From Sarcocystis neurona (Eukaryota; Apicomplexa; Conoidasida; Eucoccidiorida; Sarcocystidae): a stretch of 64,000 bases of DNA. The DNA is taken from the NCBI GenBank assembly GCA_000727475.1, contig KL647295.1:3786830-3850829 (forward strand). The letters are read 5' to 3'. Each line of letters begins with the position of its first letter. Position 1 is the first letter of the stretch. Positions 25,301 to 38,200 of this stretch are shown here, piece by piece. Both the position numbers and the translations under genes were made by a program. The notes below the pieces were generated by a model. The model saw only the letters and a program-made list of their open reading frames with translations, made no database searches and was not told the DNA's origin.

Positions 25301-28300
25301 TGCGTTTGCTCTTTTGTTGATGTGAAGAAAGCGTGGGAATGCCCACATGGGGTGCTGTGGTGCTGCTGGTAGGTGTTGGTGCTGGAACAGAAGAAGAGAG
25401 GCGGAGGAGGCGTATTTCCGACCCGCTTTGAACTAGCCGCATGCGACCTGGTAATATGCTCGCAGCAGTTCCTCACCGCTGACTTTCAGCGTTGTTTCCT
25501 CAGCGATGCTGTCTACATGCGAGATCCGTCGAGTGAAGCTGTCTCCCCCGCTGCTGCTGCTGCTTCTTCTTCTCCGCGCGGCGGCGGTGGTGGTGCTGCT
25601 GCTGCTGTTGCGATGGAGAGGCGAGACAAGCTCCGACGAGACGAGACGGCTTCATCCGAGACAGGTGTCTCGCTGTCGCCACATGCCTTGGCTCTGGCAG
25701 TGGAGAAGGAATTTTGGCAACGGCAACGGCTCCAGCAGCAGGAAGGGAGAAGCAGTCCGCGCGGAGCAGCAAAAAGCCGACGTGGACGAGAGAAGACAGC
25801 GGCGAATGATGTCGGACTGCCCCGAGGAGAAGAAGAAGAAGAACGTGGAGAAGAAAGTGCACTGGATGAAGAAGACCAAGAGGAAGAAGAAACCGAAGGC
25901 GAAGAGACTGCAGAAGAAGAAAAAGAAGAGAGTGATGGGAAAGGAGGAGAGGAAGAGGAGGAAGTGAAAGCAGGAGAGAACGAAGAAGAACAACAGGAAG
26001 GTGAGAAGGAGAGGAGGAAGAGGAGGGAGACAGTCGAAATGTTCGAGAAAAAATGGTTGGTTGGCACAGAAGAGATGCGGAAAAGGAACTCGCTGCTGCT
26101 GGTGCTTCTGCTGCTGGTGCTTCTGCTGCTGGTGCTTCTGCTGCTGGTGCTTCTGCTGCTGGTGCATCTGCTGCTGGTGCATCTGCTGCTGGTGCATCTG
26201 CTGCTTCTGCTGCTGCAGATGCCGAAGAAAAGCCTCGTGCGGAAGAAGACGGAGGAACTACTTCAGCTGCGTGTCTCGTTCGTTCGGAAGAGAAAAATAG
26301 CAGCACCAGCTGCGAGAAAACAAGAGAAGGCAGGAGCAGCATAACGGCGGGAGACAGCGTCAGCGGCAGACAGGGACCGGGGAGCAGCAGAAGACGCAGC
26401 AGCAAGAAAAAGACCCGCAGCAGCAGCACCAAGAAGCAGAAATCGCGCAGCAGCAGCAGCAAGAAGAAGGAGACCCAGAGCAGCAACAGCGACAAGAACA
26501 CCGAGATCGACAACAGCGGCAGCAAGAAGAAGAAGACCGGCAGCAGCAGCCGGGGCGAAGGAGAGGGAGACGGGGACGAGGACGACTTCTTTTCATTTTT
26601 GTTGAGAGACCGCAGCGTCTCTGAGTGGCTGGAGGAGGAGCAGGCCGACGCTGCTGCTGCAGCAGCCGAAGAATTTGAAGAATTGCTACGAGGGAAAAAC
26701 GGCTGCAGCAGCTGCTTTCAGAGACGTCGCAGTGTTCTGCTGTCTATACACTGGCAGCGGGTTGTCGTAGACGAAGGTCACGCCCTTTCGAGAACCCAGT
26801 CCTATTACGTACGGCTGGCGCGCATGCTGATGGCTGATAAAAGGTGGGCACAGAAGAAGCCGAAGACGAAGAGGAAGAAGGGGAGGCGAAGCTTGAAAAG
26901 AGAAGAAGAAAAGGAAAAGGAAGATAGGAGGACAGAAGAAAAAGAGAAGAGAGAGGAGGACAGAAGATGCAGCAAGAGAGGAAGAGACCGAAAAGGAGGG
27001 AAAAGAGAAGGAAGCAAAAGAAGAAGAAGACGGAAGACGACGAAGAAGAAGAAACAGCGGCAGAATGCTAAAGAAGAACTGGAAGGAGAAACAGTAGCAG
27101 AGTTAGCAGTGACAGAAGTAGAAGCAGCAGAAGGAGCAGCAGGAGAAGGAGGAGCAGCAGAAGTAGCAGCAGCAGAAGTAGCAGCAGAAGTGGCAGCAGC
27201 AGAAGTAGCAGCAGCAGAAGTAGCAGGAGAAGTGACAGCAGGAGAAGTCGCAGCAGCGGAGAGAGCAGCCGTGTGGGACTGTGTCGCAGCGGTATTTCTT
27301 CGCGAGAAGTAGGCGAAAGAGCGGCGGAGAGAAGAACTTGCTCGAGCTGCTGCTGCTTCTGCAGTGGAAAGATGTCTGCGGAATAAGCGAGAGCAGCAGG
27401 ATTGCAGAGGCTGCGTGTGGCTGCTACTGCTGCGGCTGCTGGTGCCGAGGAACGAAGCGAGAGGAAGAGAGAGAAGTAGCGGGAGACTCCCCACTGTTGC
27501 GACTGCTGCTGCATGGAGGCCGGCTGGTGCTCCTCCTCCTGCTGCTGCTGCTGCCTGCAGTCCTGCTCCTGCCGCTACATGAGAGGGCCCGCTGCTGCTG
27601 CTGCCGATGCATAGAGCCCTGCTGCTGCTGCTGCTATATGTGTGTGTTGCATGCATCTTAGTGTGTAGCCAAGATACAGAAAGAGCCGCTGCTGCCCCTA
27701 GGAAAGACTGTGTCGGCAAAACTTTTCTTCGTCTATTGACGGCGAGAAAGCAGAAGAGAGAGACAGAGCATTCCACGTATATTACACACGCATGCAGCTG
27801 GGGAGAACAGAAGGGAAAGTGTGGGGAGATCGTCTTCTTCTGCTGCGCTTCCTCTGTCTCTCTTCCTACGTGTGAATGTCCTACACAATGACGGACCTCT
27901 GGACCTCCATATATTCTCTACATACGGGTGTGTATATAAACACATATGCATTCGTGGGCGTCTACGTATCTCTTTACTTGTGTGTATATGTATGTGTGTC
28001 TCCTCCTTCTGTCTCCGTCTCCGTGTCTCCGTCTCCATTTATGTGTCGATGTACTTCCGTCTTCGCTTGTGTATATGTATGTGTGTCTCCGTCTTCTCTC
28101 GCCTTCTCTTCCCGTCTCCTGCCCTTCCCGTCTCCCGCTGTTCCCGTCTCCTCCCCTCTCTTGCTGTCTCCTTTTCTTCCCGTCTCCCTCTTCCTGTTCC
28201 GCCCTCTCTATTCTTCCCCTTTCTTCTCTTCGGTGAGCGTCTCCATTCGGCTCCAGGCGTCCAGGAGAGGAAGCTGCGTCACACACTCTTTGCGTTGGTA

Positions 28301-31300
28301 TGTTTGAGGAGAGTCGAAGTTCCTCTTCATATTATACGTCCGCTGCGTCCACCTGGGGGGGGGCACACGTGGACCTGTTCTTCAAGCAGCAGCTGTTCAC
28401 AGAAGGCGGTGTCTCCTTCCCAGGCCGGTGGCGAGTTGTCTTCCGAATTTTTGCATGCAGGTGGGTCATGACCGGCACGCCAACAAGCAAACAGCTGCTG
28501 CAACGAAGCCTCTCGGCCGTTGTTTCACTCTTCGAGTTTCTGCAGCACCCCGTCGCTCTGCGCTCCAAGTCCACCGGTACGCCCATTGCTGCTGCTGCTG
28601 CTCCTCCGGGCTCCTTCCTGTCTCTCTCCGTCTCCGTCTCCCCGTCTCTCTGTGTGTATGTCTCCCTCTCTTTTCAGCGGGACCCTGCGCTCCTGCGCGG
28701 CGAGTGCACGTGTCTCGGGCGCCCTTTTCTATCTGTCTCTATCTGTGTATCTCTCCCTCTGCGTATATATATATGTATGCACCCACCTTCCCATATACAG
28801 AGAATGAGAGACAGAAATGCTGCATGCACTATCTTATATATATATAGAGAGAGAAAGTATTGCAGCCACTTTCTCATATATATATAGAGATACAGAGAAG
28901 TATTACAGCCACCTTCGTTGTGGCTGTTAATTGTGGTCGTTCTGGTAGAAGATCTGTGGAGGACCGAATTCGTTGGTGGACTGTTTTGGGACGAGGAGAA
29001 GACGGAGAAAAAGAAGGAGAAGAAGGCAGCGGCAGTTCGAAAAGAAGAGAAGACGTGCCTTTGTATTCATTCGTATGATGCATGCGTTCTGTTCTGTGAT
29101 GGAGTCAACAGCTGTAGAAAATAGTTCTTGCCAACCTTTCCCCAAGCTCATTTGCCTGACCTCTTATATCTCCCTGTATTTCTCACATGTAGAAACCTGT
29201 CCATGTATATATACATATATATGTATATATATATGTGTATATACCTGTATGTGTGTATATATAATATATATACCTGTAAATGTACATATACATATATATG
29301 TGTATATCTAGAGAGAGAGAGTACTAATTTTTGTGTGCAGATGAATTGACTTTCTATGAGAGATTACCTCGCGCTGTTCAATGTGGGTGGGTGGGCTTCG
29401 CGTCTTCGTAATTTGTGGCTCTTTTCTTCTCCACATACACACACACTTATGTGTGGATGATGTGGCGACGGCCAGTTTTGCTTCTTCTGTGTCTCGGTCT
29501 CTTTTAAGTGCGTGTCTCTGTGTGTTCCTCTGTCTCTCAGCATTCCGGCTTGGCTCGCGTATCGCACCAGCAGCAGCAGCTCTTCATAAATGTAGCAAAC
29601 GTTTTAATGCACAACTCTTCCCTCCCCCCTACATTCTGGTGCTGTGTCTACACACGTGCCCACACAGATGAACATCTATTTATTCAGAGAAAGAGACAGC
29701 AAAAGGAGCAGACAAGGAAGAGGAGGAGGAAGACTGCTGCTGCTGCTGGTGGGACAGCTGCTGCTGCTGTTGCTGCTGCTGCTGTTGCTGCTGCTGGTGC
29801 GCTGCTGGAGAAGAAGGAGGAGAAGGCGAAAGAGAAGAAGAGAAGCGACTGTCGGCAATAGTGGTGGGCATTTTGTGTATGTGGAGAACGTCAGGGTCGG
29901 GAAGAACGAGTTTTCTGCGAAGCGCCATCTGCATGCCGCTGCTGGAGCAAGGGGACGCTGCTGCTTTGTTCAAGCTGCTGCTGCTGCTGAACAGCAGCCT
30001 CGTGCGGCACAACACGCGCCAGTGCCAGAGACTGCCTCGTCTGCGAGGCCCGACAATTTACCGCATCGAGGCAACGGCCCGGGAGAGAGAGACATATAAC
30101 GACCTCGTCCAGCTGACCCAGCGAAACCTCTTCTGCACGTACTACTCAAGAAAAAACAAAGTCAGCAGCCCCAGGCCAGCAACGGGAGGAGACGCCGCCC
30201 CCACACACAGACACGCTCAGAAGACGTGTGCTGCGCAAAAACGCCTCTGCTGCTCCTCCTCTTTTTTTGCCACGTCTTCTCCCGTCCCGTCTCCGTCTCT
30301 CCGTCTCCCTGTGTGTGTTGCGCCCTCTCCGTGTGTGAATGTGTGGCTGTCTCCGTCTCGCTGCCTGTCCGTCTCGGGGCAGAGGCGCAGAGACGTGTCG
30401 ACGGCGGATGTGTGTGTGGGGTGTCTCTGCCTGTCTTTCTCCGTGGGCGAGACGCCGGTTTTTGTGTCTCTGTGTGTGAGTGTAGAGGTGGATATTTGTG
30501 AGTGTAGCTCGTGCTTGACGGTGACGTATTTGTACGCCTTTTTTGCTCTCTGTGTTTGTCTACGTATATATGTGTACGTGTATGCAAAGGAGAGACCTTG
30601 GGATCGATTCCTCGTGAAAAGGGGCAGACACCCGTGCTGCTGCTGCATCGGCAGCCACCCGTGCTGCTGCTGCTGCTTCTGCAGACACCCGTGCTGCTGC
30701 TGCTTCTGCAGACACCCGTGGTGCTGCTGCATCGGCAGACACCCGTGGTGCTGCTGCTTCTGCAGACACCCGTGCTGCTGCTGCTTCTGCAGACACCCGT
30801 GGTGCTGCTGCTTCTGCAGACACCCGTGGTGCTGCTGCTTCTGCAGACACCCGTGGTGCTGCTGCTTCTGCAGACACCCGTGCTGCTGCTGCTTCTGCAG
30901 ACACCCGTGGTGCTGCTGCGTCTGCTGTTTCCTTTTTTGCAGGATTCGCTGTTGCATGCGACGCAGCGGGCACAGGCGTCAACGTCTCTGTGGAACTTGC
31001 GCTTCAGCTGTACTATTAGCTCAGAAGCCCACCTGCAAGTTTTAATCAAGTGGATCGATGAAGCCGTTCAGATGCTTGCGAACAAACACCCGGTCTACCA
31101 CAACGAATATCCCTACTTCTACGACGTCTCACGCGTCCTCCACGTCACCGAGGTCCTTCTCTTCCCCTTTCCATCCCCTTCTCGTCCTTCGCTGTTCTGT
31201 TCATCGGCTTCTTCTCGGCTGCCGGTGCTTCCTTTTCTTTTTGTTCTGCTCTCTATTATCCCTCTCCGTCGCTCTCGATAGGCCCCAACATTTCTCCGGG

Positions 31301-34300
31301 GGGGTCCACGTAGCCCCATGCGTGGACCCCTGCCACGTGCGCAGGTCCACAGATGCTGACGCCTCCCCACCCATCTGTCGAAGTGAATGTATGGAAGTGG
31401 AAGTGTGCACGTGTCTTCTGTCTGGAAAAAAGTGCACACGTGTGTGTGTGTGTGTGTGGGGAAGTGAATGTGTGCAAGTATATGTGTGTCTCTGTTGAAG
31501 GATATATGTGTGTGTGTGTGTGTGTCTGCCTCTGTGTGTGTAGGTATGTATGTGTATGTATGCATGTGAAAATGTGTCTGTGTGTGTACGCGAGCCTGGA
31601 AGCAGGCATATACATGTATACATATGTATATTTGTACCGACGTGTGCACATGTTTCTGTGGAGATGCCGCTGCAGACGTGTATGTATGTGTGTCACGGAG
31701 AATATATATATATATATGTATATGTGTGACTTGACGTCTCTACGCATAAGTGTATACATATGTGCATATATGTATCACATTCATTGCTGTGTATATATAT
31801 GTGTGTAGCCATGTGTGTTGGTGTGTGTCACTGTGGAAGTGTTCGGGTGCCCATGTGTGTTCGAACAGAGGGAGTCCAAGTGAAGCAGTTCTGTGCACTT
31901 CCTCTTCTTCGGTGGTGCTGCTGCTTCTTTTTGCTGAAGCATGTTCTCCTCTTGTTCTGTACTTGCTGCTGCTGCTTCTTCTGCTCTTCCTGTTGCTGCT
32001 GCTTCTTCGTCCTTTCCGCAGGGTGGTGCTGGTGTCCCCTTTTCTCTCTGCTGTTTCGTGCTTCTTCTTCTTGTACTGTTGCTGCTGTCTCTTCCTGTTC
32101 TTCTGTTCTTCTGTGTCCCTGCTGCTTCTTCTTCTCCCCTGTTTCGCCGCCGTGTCTGTCCTGCTGCTGCTGCTGTGCTACTCCTCTCTTCTTCCACGCC
32201 TCTTCTGCCGCTGCTTCCGCCGCTGCCGCTGCGGGTGCCGGGGTGAAACTGCTACCCTGCGGCTCCGCGCGTGCATGTTTTTCTCAGATATACTTGCAGC
32301 TGAACCGGGCGGAGCGGTCGTATCAAAAATGCGACCTGTGTCAGCAGACAATTCGTTTTCCTCTGCTGCTGCCATGTCCGAGCCTCCACCTGCTTTGCAC
32401 GGAGTGCGTGTTTCCCCAGATATTCTCGCAGAATGTAAGTTCTCCTTTCTTTGATCCTTCTCTGCTGCCTTCCCGCAGTTCTCCTCTTCCTTCTCGTCTC
32501 GTCTCCTCCTCTCTGCTCTGTGTGCGTGTGTCTCTCTGCGCCGCCGTCTCCCTTCCTGTCTCCCGGCGGCTTTGCTGCGTCTCTTCTCCAAGCGAGTTCC
32601 TCTTCTCCCCCCATTCTTCTCCTTTTTCTGTTCGCCTTTCCGTCTCCACTTCTCTTCTTCCCCCTACACTTTTGTTCGGCTTCAAACGAATTTGCGTATA
32701 CGCCTCTCTGTCTGTCTACGTGTCTGTCTCTGTGCGTGTCCGTCCTCTTCTGTGTGTCTCGTCTCGGTCGTCTTGCGCGCTGAGACGACGCAGCAACGCC
32801 GCCGAAGCAGCAGCAAAGACTCAGGTGTGTCTTCCGGGGTCTTGCCTGCCTGCTGCTGGGTCTTCTTCGTGCTCTTTTCCACTTCGCTGCGGCCGTTCTT
32901 CACACGTCTCCCAGTGGCTGCGAGAGACACACGCAGACGTTGGGAAGTCATGCAGAATGTCCAGCGCTGCGACGTCATCAGCTGCACGCCTCCCACACAC
33001 GTAGAGATAAAGAAACGTGCGGACAAACTAGACGCAGGTGGAGGAGACACACAGACAGAGAAAAAGGAAGATATACACGTCTCTGTGTGTATCTGTCTCT
33101 CTGTGAGTGTTCGTCTCTCTGAGTGTCTGCGTATCTCTGTGGGCGTGTAGCTGTCTCCCTGAGTGTGTACGTCTCCCCCTGTGTGTCCCTGCCCTCTGAG
33201 CGTCTCCCTGTCTCCCTGAGTGTCTGTGTGTCTGTGTGACCGTCTTGCTGTCTCCCTGAGTGTCTCCCTGTCTTTGTGAGCGTCTCCCTGTCTCCCTGAG
33301 TGTCTGCGTGTCTCTCTGAGCGTCTCCCCGTCTCCCTGGGTCTCTGTACGTCTCTCCCTGTGTGTCCCTGCCCCTCTGAGCGTCTCCCTGTCTCCCTGAG
33401 TTTCTGTGTGTCTCTGTGATCGTGTAGCTGTCTCTCCGTGGGCCTCTGTACGTCTCCCCCTGTGTGCCTCTCTGGACATCTCCCCCTCTCTCTGGGCATC
33501 CCCCTGTCTCTCTGTGGGCGTCTCCCCCTCTCTCTGGGCATCTTCCTGTCTCTGTGGGCGTCTCCCTCTCTCCCTGTCTCTGTGGGGGTCTCCCTGTCTC
33601 TATGGGCGTGTCCCTCTCTGAGCATCTCACTGTCTCTGTGGGGGTCTCCCTCTCTCTCTCGGCGTCTCCCTATCCCTGTGGGGGTCTCCCTGTCTCTGTG
33701 GGCATCTCCCTGTCTCTCTGTGGGCGTCTCCCTCTCTCTCTGTGGGGGTCTCCCTCTCTACCTGGGCGTCTCCGTGTCTCTCTGGGCCTCTCCCTGTCTC
33801 TGTGGGGGTCTCCCCCTCTCTGTGGGCATCTCCCTGTCTCTCTGTGGGGGTCTCCCTCTCTCTGTGATCGTGTAGCTGTCTCCTGAGTCTGCACGCCTCC
33901 CCCTTTGTGCCCCTCTGGGCGGCGCCTCCGTGTCTCTGTGGGGTCTCCCTCTCTACCTGGGCGTCTCCCTGTCTCTCTGTGGGGGTCTCCCTGTCTCTTT
34001 GTGGGGTCTTACTGTCTCTTTGGGCGTCTCCCTGTCTTCCTGGTCTCTGCACGTCTCCTCCTTTGTGCCCCTTTGGGCGTCTCGTCTCCGTGTCTTCCTG
34101 AGTGGCTGTGCAGCCCTGTGAGCGTGTAGCTGTCTCCCTGAGCATCTGTGCGTCTCCCCCGTTGTGCCCCTGCCCCTCTGTGCGTCGAGCTCTCTGTCTG
34201 AGTTTCTCTGCGTTTTTTTTCGGAGCGCCTCCCTGTCTCCCTGAGTATCTGTCTGTCTCTGTGTCTCCGCGAACGTCTATTTGTGTGAGAGTGTGTGTGC

Positions 34301-35171
34301 CTGCTGAATGTTTGTTTGTGGACTACGTGTCTCCGTGTTACACACGTGTGGCCGTGTCTCGTCTCTGGCCGTCTCCCTCAGCAGACGCACTCCCCCACTC
34401 TCTCACTAACACATTTACACAAACCCGTTCACAAAAAAGTGTCTCCCTACAAATTACTGCCTTTCTGTATCGACCCATGTATCCATGTAAACAGATATGT
34501 CTAGACACGAAGAGCAACATCGATGTGCGTATACACACGTACACACATATATATACATATATATAGAGAGAGAGACTCGTAAATATATATAGCTTGCGAA
34601 CACACGTATATACACACACAGGGTAGGACCGCCATATACATATATATGTATGCACGCATATATGTGTGTGTGCGTGCACATGTTAGGCGTCGGTGTCGAA
34701 ATATATAGAGAGGTCAAGAGACAACTACCTGCCGATTGTTGTGCTGCCACGCGTGTGTTGTTCTTTTACGATATGCGTCATTACGTGTAAAGCCCAGCCG
34801 AGCAGCAAAAGACATACGGGGAGCTCCTTGTCTCCTGCAGAAGCGAGTCGACGGGCCACGAGACAACCGCGTGAAACGGCGTGTCTCCGGCGCCACGCGT
34901 CCGCTGCGCGCTGTGTGTCTCGGCGTATGTGTGTTCGTGTCTCTCCGGCAGCCGCGCAGCGGAGTGCTCTGCGCCTGTGCTGGCTGGGAGAGAGCAGCGC
35001 CAAGGCTGCGTCTTTCCCCGACATTCGCTCTTCCGCCGGTCTCCCCGTCGCCCTGCCTCTTCCAGTGTTGCCGTCTCCTCTGTTTCACGTCTTGCTGTCT
35101 CGTCTCCTTGTCGCTGCGCTGTGACCGGGTGTGTCTGGCGTGGGGCTGCGGGTGCCCGTGCATATATATAT

Positions 35172-35206
<35 letters not shown>

Positions 35207-38200
35207 GGGGGACGCCCAGCTTTGCCGACGCCCGCCACTGCGCTACTGCCCGATGTGTTGGCCGCACTACCCAATTAATCCTGACTTCTTCGACCGCCTG
35301 CAATCGCCCGTGGAGCACAACACGACCTTCGACTGGCCATATAAGACGCACGGCGCACGGGCAAATGCAGAGCTGGACAGAAGGTCTCTCGCCTTCCGGA
35401 GACAGCGACTCGCCCGCCGCCTGCAGGCCGAAGAAGCCGCTGCTGCCGACGGTGGGAGACAGCTGCACCTGCTGAACCAGCTGCGCGACCTCGCGCCCCC
35501 TGCTGCTGTCGCCACTTCCCCGTTCGCTGCTCCACTTGGAGCAGCAGCAGGTGCTGGTGGAGAAGGACAAGCAGGAGGAATGGCCGGAACAGCAGCAACA
35601 ACAGCCGGAGTGGCAGCAGCAGTGGATGACTGGGGGAGAAGCAGCACCCACGAGGCGGCAGCAGAGGACGCGACGCCTACCGCCACGCCCGGACGCAGCT
35701 TTGTTTGTAGATCCCTGCTGCAGGCCCCAGACCCCCCCTGCGGCAGTCGTAGCAGCAGCAGGAGCTACAGAGACACCAGCAGCAGCACGGACCGACACAG
35801 CCGCAGCAACTTCTTTGACGACAGCTGCTGCAGCATTTCCAGCAGGAACAGCAGCAGCGGGGCGCGCGGCGTGTTTGGGAAGGTGAGAGCACTGCAGAGA
35901 GGGAGCGATTGTGTGGGGAGGGTCCAGGACGGCGACAGTGCGGTCGGTCGTTTGTTCGAGATCACACAGTCGTCGGCCCGTGACGCCTACGAGGCGGAGA
36001 AGGCGCGGGTGTCTCCCCTGGCGGTTGAGATTGTGCGCCGGTGGTTCCCGGAGCCGTCCAGTGGGATTGTCTCACCTGTCTCCGCTGTTGACGAGCAGCG
36101 CATACGCCGTTTCCGGGAGACGAGACAGCAGCATACGCCGCCGGGGCGCGTCGTGCGGCAGGAGCGGTTTCAGCCGCCGTTCAGCAGTCGACACTCCTCA
36201 CCGTTTCTGAACGGAAGAGGCGGATCTCCCGGGCACTCGCGTCTCCCGCAGACGCCGCGGCCTGAGGCGTCTTTGTTCTTCAAAACAGCTTTCGCACACT
36301 CTCCGACGAGTGCGTCTCCGTCTCCGCTGCCGCTTTCCTTCCAGCCTCTGCAGACCACGCGACGGCAGGAGACGGCGACTGTCCTGCGCTGCATCGGCTT
36401 CCGCACTCCTGTCTCTTGCGCGTCTCCGGTAGCCACGAAGATGCTCACCCAGGGCAGGGACGGAGACGGCGGAGACGGGAGCGTATTTGGCTCCCACTGG
36501 AGCGCGATGCGCGCTCGCGACCTCGGGCTGCGGGCGGACAGAGTCGCAGGAGACAGAGACGGGGTCACCTGCTCTTATCCGCGCTATATCGACGTAAAAG
36601 ACCCGTTCCTTTTTCAGTTCGAATCGGAGGAGACGACGCCCTCCTCCGGCCTTCTGACTGCACCCTCGGAGTCGTCCCGTCTCCTGTGGCAGCGCGTGTC
36701 TCCGCTGTCTCCTTCTGCCGTGGCCCCTTCAGCAACAGCAGCGACATCGGATGGGGAGATTCTTCGTTTGCTGCTGTCGCAGCGGTCTCTGGCGACGTCG
36801 AGCGCCAGCATCGCCGGCGCCTCTTCCTTGCCCGATTTTTCTTCAGGAGGCGGGCTTTTCCCCGCTGCTGCCGGCGCAGGCGGTTCTCCCGCAGAGCCGA
36901 GCGCGTCCCCTTTGTCTGGGCGCAGAGGAAACACCGTGTCGACGCCTGGGGAGACGGCGGAACAACCGGTCGAGCGTTCACAGAGAGCCGCTGATGCAGC
37001 CCGCACGAGGAAGGAGAATGCGCTGCTGTCCCTGCTGCTCTGCGGAGGCGTCGCCGCCAGTGAAGTGGCGGCCTGGGCGCAGGAGGCAGACATAGACGAA
37101 GACGACGCCATTTTCTTCTGCAGCAGCAAAAATGTTCTAGTCGTCAGAAGAATCCTCAGCATCATTCACTCGGGCAAGTACGCGCAGAACAATATCCCCG
37201 AACACCTCCTGGAGCCGGCGCGGCGGTCGAGCGCTGCCCCGGCCGCTGCCACCGACAGCAGCTGCAGCAGCCTTGGGGAAGCAGCAGCACCTCCAGCAAG
37301 AGGAGGAGGAGCAGCAGCAGTGAAAAGCCTCGGGTTCGCTGCCGGCGGGGTCGCGCGCGGTGCAGCAGCAGTAACCATTGGGGGAAAGACGTCGCGCGGA
37401 GACAGTGCAGCAGGGGAGACAAGGAGACGAGACATGCAGCAGGACTCGAGTCCGGAGGGGGGGGCAGAGCAGAGGAGGATATGGTTGCCCGGGAAACGAC
37501 GTGAGCAGCCGCTGAGGGAGGAGGAGGACAGGCAGGCGACCGAAGCAGATGGGAGGGCACCCTGCAGAGAAAGAAAAGAAGACGAAGACGAAAGACAGGG
37601 AGGATGGAGAAAAGAAGAAGCGCAGGACGGAGAGAAGAGGATAACGAAGAAACGAGTGGGATTTCAGTTTGATTGCGAACACCTGACACCAGAGAAGAGC
37701 GCGCAAGGCGGAGACGCGCCGGAGACAGGAACACCGAAGAAGGTAAGGAGACTGCGGTGGACAGAAGAGGCAGAAGTGGGGGAGAGACGGGAGGGCGGTG
37801 ACAGCGGCAGCGCACCACCCCACACCCGCCGAGTGCTGTTTGCGTTGCCCGAAGCGAGTATGGAGACGCCCTGGCCGCAGCAGCAGCAGCAGCACGGCGA
37901 CAAGGAGACGGAGACGGAGACGGCCGCGCAGCAAGGCGTGGTAGCCAGCTCGCGTCCACCTTCGACAAACCTGCCGCGTTCGATTTTGAAAGTCGCGCCA
38001 AGGAAGAGCAAGACGCAGCTCATCCCTCGCTGTCCCAAAATCATCGTCGCTTCGTCTCTTTGGGAAAGTTTGTTTCTCCTCGGCTGCTTCCTCGAAAAAC
38101 ACAACGTTCGATGTGGCCACTTCTACGAAAAAGTACGTCTTCCCTCGCTTCTCAGTTCCAGGCTCTTCTCTCGCTCTTTCAAATCGTGTCTATATATATC

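Noticed and set aside
30628..30925. Regular direct repeats that could be taken for a CRISPR array
   Set aside because: Head-to-tail units with no unique spacers, in an intron of a eukaryotic gene. It is a minisatellite.
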